The notes below the pieces were generated by a model, which was given only the letters and a program-made list of their open reading frames with translations, searched no databases and was not told the DNA's origin. Positions 6,421 through 15,741 of a DNA stretch of 64,000 nucleotides are shown here, in pieces. A program made the position numbers and the translations under genes. The stretch is from Halobacteriales archaeon QS_1_68_17 (GTDB lineage: Archaea; Halobacteriota; Halobacteria; Halobacteriales; Haloarculaceae), in assembly GCA_003021105.1 (NCBI GenBank), contig PXRG01000008.1, positions 1 through 64,000 on the forward strand. The letters run 5' to 3'. The stretch's first letter is position 1, and each line of letters begins with the position of its first letter.

Positions 6421-8619
6421 ATGACGACCGACGATTCGACCGACGAGGACGGTCCCGAGCAGGAGCCGGGCGGACGGGATGCCGGTCCCGGCTCCGGCCG
6501 ACAGTCGACGGCGGGGGACGGGAGCCTCGACCGGAACTCAAGGGCAGGGGGAACAGACCCGGACGCGGACGGGTCGGGTGGTCGGTGGGTCGATCCCGAC
6601 CGGATACGCGCACTCAAGTACGGGTTCCTGGTGGTGCTGGGCGTCGTCTCGACGGCCTACCACCTCTGGTTCACCCAGCAGTTTCCCTTCGAGCAGGACC
6701 AGCACAAGATCGCGCACCTCGGGTTCATGCTCGTCGGTGCCGCGATCGTCGCCTACGAGCCCGAACCCGAGACCCGCCGGGAGCGGCTGGGCAACTACGC
6801 GACGCTGTTCGAGGCCGCGCTCTCGGCGGTCGTCGCAATCTACCTCTTCACGGCCTTCGAGCGCGTCGTCTACGAGCAACTCGGCATCTACACCGACCTG
6901 GACCTCTTCGCGGGGCTGTTGATCGTCCTGCTGTTGCTCGACGTCTGTCGGCGCGTGTACGGTCCGATGCTCTCGCTGGTCGGGGTCGTCGGTCTCGCGT
7001 ACGCGCTGTACGGGCCGTACTTCCCGGGTATCCTCAACCACAACGGCGTCACGGCCGAACGGCTCGTCCAGGGACTGACCGTCGAGTTCGGTAGCGGCGT
7101 CTTCGGCGTCATCGTCGAAGTCTCGGGGACGTTCATCATCATCTTCATGATTCTCGCGGGGCTGCTGGAGGCTTACGGCGCCCTGGAGTATTTCGTCCAG
7201 GTCGGGACGCTGATCGGCAAGCGCGTCCGCTCGGGGCTGGCCCAGATGACCACCGTCGCGAGCATGGGGATGGGGTCGGTCAACGGCAGCGCGGCGGCCA
7301 ACGCCGCGACGACCGGCGCCTTCACCATCCCGTTGCTCAAGCGCCACGGCCTCGACAGGGACACCGCCGCGGCCTTCGAATCGGTCGCCTCCAGCGGCGG
7401 CCAGATCATGCCGCCCATCATGGGTGCCGCGGCCTTTATTATGGCCGAGATCACCGGGACGAGCTACCTGACGATCATCGTCGTCGGCTTCCTGCCGGCA
7501 CTACTCTTTTACGGGTCCGTCGCCGTCGGCGTCCACCTGACGACCATCAAGGAGGGGCTCACCAGCGAGGTCGACGAGGAGGAACTGGACGACGTCGAGA
7601 TGGTCGAACAGGAACGTACCGACGCCTTAGAGCGGATCTTCGGGCGCACGACCTCCGCGGTTTCCTTCGGCGAGATTTCCGCGCGCAACCTCGTCGTCGA
7701 GGGGCTCGCGCTGTGGGTTCCCCTCGCGGTCCTGCTGTACACGCTGGTCGTGCTCCTGTACGACCCGCTCTATGCGGGTTTCCTCGCCATCATGTCGGCG
7801 TTCCCGGCGGCGTTCGTCCAGGGAATCGCCTTCCGGGAGAGATACGGCGTCTACGACTTCGCCGTGGACACGCTCGACGGACTGGGCCGAGGACTGGAAA
7901 ACGCCGCTCCAATCGCGGTGTCGCTGGGCGTGATGAACATCTTCGTGGGCGTGCTGAACCTCACCGGGTTCACGCAGGTGTTCGCCTCCAGCCTCGTCGA
8001 CCTCTCCGGCGGCGTGCTGGCGCTGTTGCTCGTGTTCGCGATGGTCGCCGCACTCCTGTTCGGGCTCGGGATGCCGACCGTCGCGGCCTACATCACGGCC
8101 GTGTTGCTGATCGCGCCGGCGCTCACCGACGCGGGCATCGAGTTGCTCGCCGCGCACTTTTTCGTGTTCTACTTCGCCATCCTTTCGGCACTGACGCCGC
8201 CGGTCGCCATCGCCTGCCTCGTCGCCGCCAGGGTGGCCGACGGGAACTTCTGGCGGACCGCGAAGAAGTCACTGGTGCTCGGTGCGCCGCTGTTCGTCCT
8301 GCCGTACATCTTCGTGGTCAACGACAGTCTCCTGTTCTGGTCGTTCCCCGCCACGCCGATCGCGTTCGTCGTCGTTGCGGCCGGCATGGTCGGCCTCGCG
8401 ACGGCCCTGGTCAACTACCTCTCGGGGCCGCTCCGCGTCCCGAGCCGGGGCGGCCTGCTGGTCGCTGCCACGGCCGCGGCGTTCGCCCCGCTCGCACCGA
8501 TGACCGCGGTCGTCCAGGTCGGCGCGACAATTGCGATCGTCGCGCTGTTGCTCCTGGAGGCGAAGTACGTCCCGGGAGGGGACTCGGGGCGACCCGAACA
8601 GGCCTCGGTCGACGACTGA
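6421..8619 (+). CDS. TRAP transporter fused 4TM-12TM permease
   Basis: A 732-residue membrane protein with a disordered acidic N-tail (~60 residues) and then a small DctQ-like helical unit fused to the large DctM-type unit. Characteristic DctM segments include GMGSVNGSAAANAATTGAFT, SSGGQIMPPIMGAAAF, GLGMPTVAAYITAVLL and FFVFYFAILSALTPPVA. Fused permeases are the rule for TAXI-TRAP systems. It works with the preceding lipoprotein as a secondary (ion-driven) importer in the cytoplasmic membrane. The GC-rich 3' flank leads into an antiporter gene on the same strand, probably transcribed separately. Confidence 0.92.
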   Translation: MTTDDSTDEDGPEQEPGGRDAGPGSGRQSTAGDGSLDRNSRAGGTDPDADGSGGRWVDPDRIRALKYGFLVVLGVVSTAYHLWFTQQFPFEQDQHKIAHLGFMLVGAAIVAYEPEPETRRERLGNYATLFEAALSAVVAIYLFTAFERVVYEQLGIYTDLDLFAGLLIVLLLLDVCRRVYGPMLSLVGVVGLAYALYGPYFPGILNHNGVTAERLVQGLTVEFGSGVFGVIVEVSGTFIIIFMILAGLLEAYGALEYFVQVGTLIGKRVRSGLAQMTTVASMGMGSVNGSAAANAATTGAFTIPLLKRHGLDRDTAAAFESVASSGGQIMPPIMGAAAFIMAEITGTSYLTIIVVGFLPALLFYGSVAVGVHLTTIKEGLTSEVDEEELDDVEMVEQERTDALERIFGRTTSAVSFGEISARNLVVEGLALWVPLAVLLYTLVVLLYDPLYAGFLAIMSAFPAAFVQGIAFRERYGVYDFAVDTLDGLGRGLENAAPIAVSLGVMNIFVGVLNLTGFTQVFASSLVDLSGGVLALLLVFAMVAALLFGLGMPTVAAYITAVLLIAPALTDAGIELLAAHFFVFYFAILSALTPPVAIACLVAARVADGNFWRTAKKSLVLGAPLFVLPYIFVVNDSLLFWSFPATPIAFVVVAAGMVGLATALVNYLSGPLRVPSRGGLLVAATAAAFAPLAPMTAVVQVGATIAIVALLLLEAKYVPGGDSGRPEQASVDD

Positions 8620-8758
8620 CCGCGACTCGCGGGCGAACAGAGGGGCAGTTCCGTCCCCTCGCCGACGACCGTCGGTCACGGGACGACGGGGTTTGCGCTC
8701 GTATCGCTATCACGGTGATTAACTAGAAGGTGGAACAATGGGTGAACGGGACTGAACC

Positions 8759-10612
8759 GTGGCCGCGTCCATCGAACTCGTGACGATCGTCGTGACGATC
8801 CTGGGGCTGGGAGTCGCCGCGCAGATCGTCGCCGATAGACTGCGGGTCCCGAGCGTCATGTTTCTCATCCTCGCGGGCGTCGCCGTCGGTCCGGAGGGGC
8901 TCGGCGTGATCACGCCCGCCGTCTTCGGGGACGGACTGCCGGCGATCGTCGGACTCAGCGTCGCCATCATCGTCTTCGAGGGGGCGTTTCACCTCAATCT
9001 CGAACGACTGCGCGAAACGCCGCGGGAGACGTTCCGGCTCGTCACCGTCGGCGCGGCCATCTCCCTCGTCGGTACCGCGGTCGTCGTCCGGTACGCGCTC
9101 GATGCCCCGTGGGACATCGCCCTCCTGGTCGGATCGCTCCTCGTCGCCACCGGGCCGACGGTCATCACGCCGATCATGAACGTCGTGCCCGTGCGCAACC
9201 GCGTCGCTACCACCCTCGAAACTGAAGGCGTCGTCAACGACGTCACGGCCGCGATCCTCGCCATCGTGACGTTCGAATTCGTCCTGCTGGAGATGGAGGG
9301 GGTTCCGACGCTCATCCGCGAATTCGGAGTGCGACTCGGGGTCGGGATTCTCGTCGGCGGCGTCGTCGCGGGGGGTATCTGGTATCTCCTGCGACACGTC
9401 AGCCTCTCCGTCGAGAACGCGCCACAGAACGCGCGGCTGCTCGTCCTGATCGCGTCGCTCATCATGTACGGAATCGCGGAGCTGGTGGCCTCGGAAGCGG
9501 GCATCGCCGCCGTCGCGGCCGGCGGGTTCATCCTCGGGAACACCGACATCCCGTACCGGGAAACGATCGAACGTTTCAAGGGCGACATCACTCTCCTCGT
9601 GATCGCGTTCGTCTTCATCACGCTCGCCTCGTTGCTCTCGATCGAAGACCTGCTCGCGCTCGGGGTGGGCGGGGTGGTCGTCGTCGTCGCGGTCGCCGGC
9701 GTGATCCGTCCGGCGCTCGTCATGCTCTGTACGGTCGGGGATCGCCTGACGTTCGACGAGCGCCTCTTCATCAGCCTGATCGGCCCGCGCGGGATCATTC
9801 CCGCGAGCGTCGCCACCCTGTTCGCGCTCGAACTGCAGCCACAGAACCCGCGAGCCGCGACGCTACTCGTCGGCACAGTGTTTCTGGTGATCGTCTCGAC
9901 CGTCGTCTTTGAAGGGGGTCTGGCCCGTCATATCGCCCAACTACTGGAGGTAATCCCGATGCGAACGCTCATCGTCGGCGGCGGCCGCGTGGGACGGGCC
10001 CTGGCCGAACGGCTCGAGGAACGCGGCGAAGAGGTCCTGATCATCGACAACGACGAGGAAATCGTCGAAACGCTCCGCGGGGACGGCTTTTCCGTCCGGC
10101 ACGGAGACGGAACGCAACAGGAGGTACTGGAGACGGCAGGCGCCAGAAACGCGAAGGTAGTGGCGGCCGCCACCGGCGACGACGACGTGAATCTGCTGAT
10201 CGCCCAGCTCGCGAAAAACACGTACGACGTCCAGCGCGTCGTCGCCCGCGTAAACAAGCCGGGCAACGTCGACGCGTTCGAGGACCTCGACATCGAGGCG
10301 ATTTCGACCGGCCTGTCCGTCGCGTGGTCGATGGACAACGTCATCGAGCGACCCGCCATCTCCCGCTGGATGAACGAACTCGGTCGGACCGGCGACGTTC
10401 AGGAAATCGAAGTCACGAACGACGCGATCGTCGGCGAGACGGTGTCGGAACTCATGGCCGAACTCCCGGAGGACTGTCACCTCGCGCTACTGAGCCGGGA
10501 CGAAACGAACCAGCTCCCCCACCCGGACGACAGGATCGAGCGGGGCGATCACCTGACATTTATCGGGCGGACGGAAGCGGTCAGGCGGGCGATCGACCAC
10601 TGTACGGTGTGA
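8759..10612 (+). CDS. CPA1-type Na+/H+ antiporter with C-terminal TrkA domains
   Basis: A 617-residue protein. Residues ~5-390 carry about 12 membrane helices of the NhaP/KefB-like fold, with TGPTVITPIMNVVPVRNRVA and the ETEGVVNDVTAAI segment matching the ion-binding region of CPA1 exchangers. From ~400 comes a TrkA-N Rossmann domain (TLIVGGGRVGRALAERLEER, then NDEEIVETLRGDGFSVRHGD), and the last ~80 residues form a TrkA-C ligand-binding domain. The protein should exchange monovalent cations for protons under nucleotide control. The start is GTG at 8759; the upstream ATG at 8738 reads into a stop after four codons. Confidence 0.9.
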   Translation: MAASIELVTIVVTILGLGVAAQIVADRLRVPSVMFLILAGVAVGPEGLGVITPAVFGDGLPAIVGLSVAIIVFEGAFHLNLERLRETPRETFRLVTVGAAISLVGTAVVVRYALDAPWDIALLVGSLLVATGPTVITPIMNVVPVRNRVATTLETEGVVNDVTAAILAIVTFEFVLLEMEGVPTLIREFGVRLGVGILVGGVVAGGIWYLLRHVSLSVENAPQNARLLVLIASLIMYGIAELVASEAGIAAVAAGGFILGNTDIPYRETIERFKGDITLLVIAFVFITLASLLSIEDLLALGVGGVVVVVAVAGVIRPALVMLCTVGDRLTFDERLFISLIGPRGIIPASVATLFALELQPQNPRAATLLVGTVFLVIVSTVVFEGGLARHIAQLLEVIPMRTLIVGGGRVGRALAERLEERGEEVLIIDNDEEIVETLRGDGFSVRHGDGTQQEVLETAGARNAKVVAAATGDDDVNLLIAQLAKNTYDVQRVVARVNKPGNVDAFEDLDIEAISTGLSVAWSMDNVIERPAISRWMNELGRTGDVQEIEVTNDAIVGETVSELMAELPEDCHLALLSRDETNQLPHPDDRIERGDHLTFIGRTEAVRRAIDHCTV

Positions 10613-10804
10613 CTGCAGTGAAAACAGGAACGGCAGTCCGGACGGGGCACCGCTCGCCTTCCGCGATCCGCTCGCGTGCTGTCGGTTCCTCCGGTGCGTG
10701 TCCGCGGGCACCTCGTGGTCCGGCCGGGGCCGGTAGCGACCGTCAAACGGCCCTTTGACCCTCCTCAGTTTTTAAGTCGCTGACGGGACACCGGGGAGAC
10801 ACAC
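10613..10804. promoter_or_regulatory. Promoter region of the DUF4349 lipoprotein gene
   Basis: Non-coding gap. A TATA-like TTTTTAAG around 10769-10776 lies ~30 bp upstream of the ATG, implying a very short leader. Confidence 0.5.
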
Positions 10805-11971
10805 ATGGTCTCCACTCCCTCGCGTCGAACCGTCGCCGTTCTCCTGGTCGCACTGCTCGCCGTCCTGGCCGGGTGTTCCGGCGGAGGCGGCCAGCAGGCC
10901 GCACAGAGCGGCGGCGACGGCGGGCGTAGCGTAGAAGGCGGCGGGGGTGGCGGTGGGGGTGGCGTCGGCAGCTACTACACTGACGACGGCGACCGGGTGA
11001 TCGTCCGGGAGTCGAACATGCGCCTGGAGGTGGGTAACTTCTCGCGGTCGTTCAGGCGACTCCGGCGAATCGCGGCGCGCCACGGCGGGTACGTCGGCGA
11101 CCGCTCCCAGGACAGCGAGGGCGAGTACGACACCGGACGGATCACCGTCCGCGTCCCGGCTGAGAACTTCTCGGCCGCGCGGGACGACGTGGCCGGGCTG
11201 GGGACCCTGGAAAACGAGAACGTCGAGGTGCTCGATTTCACCGCGGAGTACGAGAACCGCGAGCAGCGGATCGAACAGCTCCGGGCGGACGAACGCCGCC
11301 TCGAAGGGCTGCTCAACCGCACGAACGACACCGACCGGGCCGCGGAGCTGTACGACCAGCTCCAGGAGATCCGCGAGCAGATCCGCGAACTGCAGCAACA
11401 ACAGCAGACGCTCCGGAGCCGCCAGACCATGAGCACGATCCGGGTCTCGATGCACGAACCCGAGAGCCGGAAGCCACCGAAGAACTACGACACCGCCTTC
11501 GGGTTCGGCGACGCCTTCCTCGAGGCGTTCTACGGCGGCCTGGAGGCGGTCAAGTGGGTGATCGTCTTCTTCGGCTACGCCATCCCGGTCGGCATCGCGC
11601 TCGTCCCCCTCGGCGGACTCGTCGCGGGCCTGATCCTGGTCTGGCGGCGCACCTACGCGGAACTCTCGGGACTGCTCGATCGGAAAACGGGACCGGGCGA
11701 CCGTGGGGGCAGTGGCGGTGACGGTCGCCGCTCCACGCCCGACGACGGTACTGGTGAGGAAAGCGGCAGCGGCGGTGATAGTGATGGAAGCAACAGCGAC
11801 GGCGGCACCAGCGACCAAGGGAGCGACGACAACGACCGCGGCGACGGAGGTGACAGCGGCGGTGACAAGAGCAGTGACGGCGACGAAGACGGCGAAAGCG
11901 GCCGAAGCAGCGACAGCGACGGAAACGACGAAGGCGACGAACGCGACCGGAACAACGAAAGCGGCGACTAG
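10805..11971 (+). CDS. DUF4349-domain lipoprotein with acidic cytoplasmic tail
   Basis: A 388-residue protein. The N-terminal signal ([17 protein letters not shown]) ends in a lipobox. A poly-Gly linker is followed by the DUF4349 domain (~55-220): [20 protein letters not shown], then [20 protein letters not shown], then a long coiled coil ([20 protein letters not shown] to [20 protein letters not shown]). A membrane helix at ~250-282 is followed by a ~100-residue Ser/Gly/Asp/Glu tail of extreme acidity. DUF4349 proteins are surface lipoproteins of unknown role. The stop codon overlaps the stop of convergent hemL by 4 nt, so transcription termination here must use sequences inside genes. Confidence 0.85.
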   Translation: MVSTPSRRTVAVLLVALLAVLAGCSGGGGQQAAQSGGDGGRSVEGGGGGGGGGVGSYYTDDGDRVIVRESNMRLEVGNFSRSFRRLRRIAARHGGYVGDRSQDSEGEYDTGRITVRVPAENFSAARDDVAGLGTLENENVEVLDFTAEYENREQRIEQLRADERRLEGLLNRTNDTDRAAELYDQLQEIREQIRELQQQQQTLRSRQTMSTIRVSMHEPESRKPPKNYDTAFGFGDAFLEAFYGGLEAVKWVIVFFGYAIPVGIALVPLGGLVAGLILVWRRTYAELSGLLDRKTGPGDRGGSGGDGRRSTPDDGTGEESGSGGDSDGSNSDGGTSDQGSDDNDRGDGGDSGGDKSSDGDEDGESGRSSDSDGNDEGDERDRNNESGD

Positions 11972-13221
11972 AGGGCTTCCTCGTAGGCTTCGAGGGTGCG
12001 TTCGACGTCCTCCTCGGTGTGGGCGTAGCTGACGAACTGCGCCTCGAACTGGTTCTGGCTGAGGGCGATCCCGCGGTCTTTCATCTGGGGCCAGAAGACG
12101 CGCCGCCAGCGATCGGTCTCGCAGTCGGCGACGTCGCCGCCGGTCTTCGGGCAGTAGTCGTACCGGGGACAGTCGGTCCGCTGGGTACAGCCGGCCTCGC
12201 ACTGGCCGTCGAGCGAGTCGGGACCGTCGCGCGTAAAGAGGACCTTGAACATGCTGTCGGTGCCGGCGACGGTGTAGCCGGGCGCTTGGTCGGCGACGAC
12301 CTCGACGAGGCCGCGCCGGAGTCGCTCGCCGAGGCCGTTCACGTGGTCGTAGACGTCGTTCTCGGCGGCGAAACGGAGCGTCTCCAGCCCCGCGGCCATC
12401 GTCACCGGGTGGCCGGAGAAGGTGCCCGCCTGGAAGACGTCGCCCGAGGGCGTGAAGTGCCGGAGGACGTCCGCCTGGGCACAGCCGAGACCGCCCACGC
12501 GAAAGCCCGTGATGACCTCGTCCCAGATCAACAGCGCCCCGTGGTCGGCGGTCAGGTCCCGGAGCGTCTCGTGGTAGCCGTCGACGGGCGCGACGATGCC
12601 CTTGTTCGCCAGGATCGGCTCGACGAGGACGGCCGCGATGTCGTCGCCGTGGGCCTCGAACACCTCGTGGGCGGCCTCGGCGTCGTTGAACGGCACCGGG
12701 AGTGTGTGCTCGGCGAAGGCGTCCGGAATCCCTGGCGAGGAGGGGCGCTGGCTCCCCGGCGCACCCTCGACGAGCGTCGACTCCTGTGCGCCGTGGTAGC
12801 CACCCTGCATGACGACGATCTTGTCGCGGCCGGTGTACCCGCGGGCGAGCCGGACCGCCGAGACCGTCGCCTCGGTGCCGGAGTTGACAAACCGGATCAT
12901 CTCCACCGAGGGGACGTGACGAGCGACGAACTCGGCGTGTTCGACCTCGATCTCCGTGGGCATGCCGTACATCGGCCCCTCGCTGGCCCGCGACTGGACG
13001 GCCGCCCGCACCGGGTCGGGCAGGTCGTGGCCGAGAAGGAGCGGTCCCAGGCCCATCACCCAGTCGACGTACCGGTTGCCGTCCGCGTCGATCACGTGGC
13101 CGCCGTCGCCCCGCTCGACGAAAAACGGGTACGGCTCGATTGCGGCCCGGACCGAGGAGTTGACGCCGCCCGGCAGCACTGACAGCGCCCGGTCGTACAG
13201 GTCGCGTGACTCGTCGGACAT
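11968..13221 (-). CDS. hemL: Glutamate-1-semialdehyde 2,1-aminomutase
   Basis: PLP enzyme converting glutamate-1-semialdehyde to 5-aminolevulinate in the C5 haem pathway. Recognisable blocks: [71 protein letters not shown], and [20 protein letters not shown], where the PLP-Lys position of family members is reached by GGxxG/GK. I chose ATG 13221 ([15 protein letters not shown]) over the longer ORF because the family starts there. Residues ~345-385 carry a Cys-rich insertion ([18 protein letters not shown]) absent from bacterial HemL. hemB lies 4.5 kb away on the same strand. Confidence 0.93.
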   Translation of the reverse strand: MSDESRDLYDRALSVLPGGVNSSVRAAIEPYPFFVERGDGGHVIDADGNRYVDWVMGLGPLLLGHDLPDPVRAAVQSRASEGPMYGMPTEIEVEHAEFVARHVPSVEMIRFVNSGTEATVSAVRLARGYTGRDKIVVMQGGYHGAQESTLVEGAPGSQRPSSPGIPDAFAEHTLPVPFNDAEAAHEVFEAHGDDIAAVLVEPILANKGIVAPVDGYHETLRDLTADHGALLIWDEVITGFRVGGLGCAQADVLRHFTPSGDVFQAGTFSGHPVTMAAGLETLRFAAENDVYDHVNGLGERLRRGLVEVVADQAPGYTVAGTDSMFKVLFTRDGPDSLDGQCEAGCTQRTDCPRYDYCPKTGGDVADCETDRWRRVFWPQMKDRGIALSQNQFEAQFVSYAHTEEDVERTLEAYEEAL

Positions 13222-13294
13222 GTCCCCGCTTACGAACCGCGGGGGAAAGTAAGTATGCGGTTTCTGCCGCCGCCGGCCGCTCGTCACCCCTCTG

Positions 13295-15154
13295 TCAGTC
13301 GTGTTCGCCCGGCCTGGAGAGGTCGGGCTCCTCGTCCTCGGTGCCGGGCCCGACCGGGAAGTAAAACTCCCGTTCGGTCTCGGTCTCGAAGCCCTTGAGC
13401 ACGTCCCCGAGCGGCCCGACGTACCGCTTGAGGTCCCGCGCGGTCTCCGAAACCTCGGTCAGCGTCGCCGTCTGCTCTTCGGCCGCCGCCGCGACGTTCT
13501 CTGCCTCCGCGGTCGTCTCGTCGACCAGCGCCGCCGTCTCCGCCGCCTCCCGGGCCACCTCGTCGATCCGGTCGGCCAGCTCCGCCGGGTCGACGTCGGC
13601 GTCGGGATCGCTCAGCGTCGCGCGGATGTCCTCGATTTCCTCGGAGATGGCGTCGAGCTGGTCGGCTTGATCGGCCGCCGCCGTCGATATCGTCTGGACC
13701 GACTCGGCGACCTCCTCGCTGGCGTCCCGGACCGCCTCGGAACTGGCCAGCACCGCCTCCCCCGAGTCGCCCACCTCGTCGGCGAAACTCCGCAACTGCC
13801 CGATCGTCTGTTCGAGCTGGGACATCATCTCGTTGAAGTCCTCCGCGATCTGGTCCATCGCCGCGTTCCGCCCGTCCGGCTCGAGCCGCCGGGTCAGGTC
13901 GCCCTCCGCGGCCCGCTCCATGATCTCGCTGTACTCGGTCGCCCGCTCTTCGAGGTGCCGGCTCATCTCTTCGGCCTCCTGGCGGGCCTCCTCGGCGTCG
14001 ATCCGCGCCGTCCGCGCCTCCCGGATGGTCTCCCGGAGCGAGTCGCGCATGGACGCGAAACTGGCGTACAGCCGGCCGATCTCGTCGACGCGGGCGGTCC
14101 GGAGGTCCACGTCCAGGTTGCCCTCCTCCATCGCCTCGGCGCGGTCCCGGAGTTCGGCGAGCGGGCCGGCGGTCTGGCGCCCGAGCACGACGCCGACCAC
14201 GAGCAGCGAGAGCAGGGCCCCGGCGACGATCAGGCCGACGTTCTGTCCGACCGTCCGGCTGACCGCGTAGACGCTCGATTTCGGCGTCGTGGTGACCGCC
14301 ACCCAGTTGACCGACTCCACGGGTGCGTGGGCGACGATCTGGTCGTCGTGGTCGTCGAGTGTCACCTCCCCCTGGCTGGCCTGCTGGAAGGCGCCGCTAC
14401 CCGCGAGGTCCGCGAGGGAGCCGGCACCGTCCTCCGGTTCGAGCACGACCCCGCCGTTCTGGTTGAGCACGACCGTCGAGGTCTGGGGACCGGTCAGTTC
14501 GCCGACCCGCGTTTCGATGCTGCCGACCACGACGATGACGTAGTTCGAGTCCGGAATCGGGCTGGCGAAGGCCATCACTGTCTCGCTGTTGCGCTCGTAG
14601 GCGGTGTCCGAGACGGCCACGACCGAGGGACTGTCGCGGTTGTAGCTTGCGGCCTCCTTGATCATCCAGCCCCAGGGAACCCCGAGATCGCTCGCGGATT
14701 CGCCGCGGTACTCCATCGACGTGCTGTGTTCGATACCGTAGGTCCGGGCGTTGACGTAGTGGATGTTCACCACGTCCCCCGTCAGGCGGGAGATGGTCTC
14801 CCCGTTTTTCGCCCGTTGCAGGAAGGCGTCGACCTCCGTGTTGACGTTCGAACGGTCCTGGAGTTCCGGGTGGGACGCGATCAGTCGCGTCTGGGCGCGC
14901 ATCCCCACGACCCACTCGTCGAGCGCGTCGGCCTGGAGCTCCGCGGTACTCGTCAGTTCCTCCTCGGCGTCGGCCCTCGTCAGTTCCTGGGTCTGAACGT
15001 ACCCCCAGGCGCCGACGGCCGCAACGACGATTACCACGGCCAGAAAGCCCAGTGCGAACTTGACCGCGTACCGCCGCCTGACGAAATCCGGAACGATCGC
15101 CGCCTCCACGCCGCCGTCGGCGGCGTCCGGGTCGCTGTCAGTACTGTCTACCAT
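13295..15154 (-). CDS. Membrane chemoreceptor-like sensor lacking the MCP signalling tip
   Basis: A 619-residue protein. TM1 lies at ~33-53 and a Cache-like extracytoplasmic sensor at ~60-300 ([20 protein letters not shown] to [20 protein letters not shown]). TM2 lies at ~307-327, then a first HAMP ([20 protein letters not shown]) and a second HAMP-like unit ([20 protein letters not shown]). After this only a coiled coil follows, with methyl-helix-like repeats ([20 protein letters not shown] and [20 protein letters not shown]). The highly conserved hairpin tip that binds CheA/CheW (I-x-x-I-A-x-Q-T-N-L-L-A-L-N-A-A-I-E-A-A-R-A-G-E) is absent. It may therefore sense without direct kinase coupling, or work through hetero-oligomers. 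The first HAMP retains the P/E pattern of true HAMPs. Confidence 0.85.
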   Translation of the reverse strand: MVDSTDSDPDAADGGVEAAIVPDFVRRRYAVKFALGFLAVVIVVAAVGAWGYVQTQELTRADAEEELTSTAELQADALDEWVVGMRAQTRLIASHPELQDRSNVNTEVDAFLQRAKNGETISRLTGDVVNIHYVNARTYGIEHSTSMEYRGESASDLGVPWGWMIKEAASYNRDSPSVVAVSDTAYERNSETVMAFASPIPDSNYVIVVVGSIETRVGELTGPQTSTVVLNQNGGVVLEPEDGAGSLADLAGSGAFQQASQGEVTLDDHDDQIVAHAPVESVNWVAVTTTPKSSVYAVSRTVGQNVGLIVAGALLSLLVVGVVLGRQTAGPLAELRDRAEAMEEGNLDVDLRTARVDEIGRLYASFASMRDSLRETIREARTARIDAEEARQEAEEMSRHLEERATEYSEIMERAAEGDLTRRLEPDGRNAAMDQIAEDFNEMMSQLEQTIGQLRSFADEVGDSGEAVLASSEAVRDASEEVAESVQTISTAAADQADQLDAISEEIEDIRATLSDPDADVDPAELADRIDEVAREAAETAALVDETTAEAENVAAAAEEQTATLTEVSETARDLKRYVGPLGDVLKGFETETEREFYFPVGPGTEDEEPDLSRPGEHD

Positions 15155-15264
15155 CGGTTACGGGCCCTCCCCACACCGAACATACTACGGCATTCGTGTC
15201 AGAACTCCTTATTAAAATTCACGGTTAGTTCGCGGATCGAGTCGAACCGGCGCGGGCCCCGCAC

Positions 15265-15738
15265 CTACCCGTCACCGGCGACGTCGATCCGGAACACCTC
15301 GTGTTCGCGGACGATATCGCGGACGACGTTCGTCGAGACGCCGGTGACCTGCGGGTCCGTCACCAGGTCGACGATCTGTGCGTTCATCGACTGCACGTCG
15401 GCGAACTTCCCGACCGCGACGACGTCGTGGCTGCCGGTCACCTCGTAGACGTCGATCATCCGGTCGTGATCCCCGAGCAGTTCGACCACGTCGGCGATCC
15501 CCTCGCCGTCGACCGAGAGGTGGAAGACCGCGGTCAGCGGGAAGCCGAGTTCGGCGTAGTCGAGCCGGGGGACGTACCCCTCGACGACCCCCTGTTGCTC
15601 GATGGCGTCGAGCCGCTGGGTCACCGTGGCCGTCGCGGCGCCGACCTCGGTCGCCACGTCGCGGATGGTCGCGCGCCCGTCGGCCAGCAGGGCATCGAGG
15701 ATCGCCCGATCGAGGTCGTCGAGGTCGCCGCCGTTCAT
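15265..15738 (-). CDS. Lrp/AsnC-family transcriptional regulator
   Basis: A 157-residue protein with an N-terminal winged HTH (LDRAILDALLADGRATIRDV, then AATATVTQRLDAIEQQGVV) and a C-terminal RAM/AsnC ligand domain (FHLSVDGEGIADVVELL, VYEVTGSHDVVAVGKF). ATG 15738 is chosen over GTG 15741. The gene starts 3 nt after the stop of the Amt-PII fusion, so both are almost certainly one transcript. This suggests that it senses an amino acid or nitrogen signal and controls the ammonium system or related nitrogen genes, though the target is inferred from position only. Confidence 0.88.
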   Translation of the reverse strand: MNGGDLDDLDRAILDALLADGRATIRDVATEVGAATATVTQRLDAIEQQGVVEGYVPRLDYAELGFPLTAVFHLSVDGEGIADVVELLGDHDRMIDVYEVTGSHDVVAVGKFADVQSMNAQIVDLVTDPQVTGVSTNVVRDIVREHEVFRIDVAGDG

Positions 15739-15741
15739 CAC

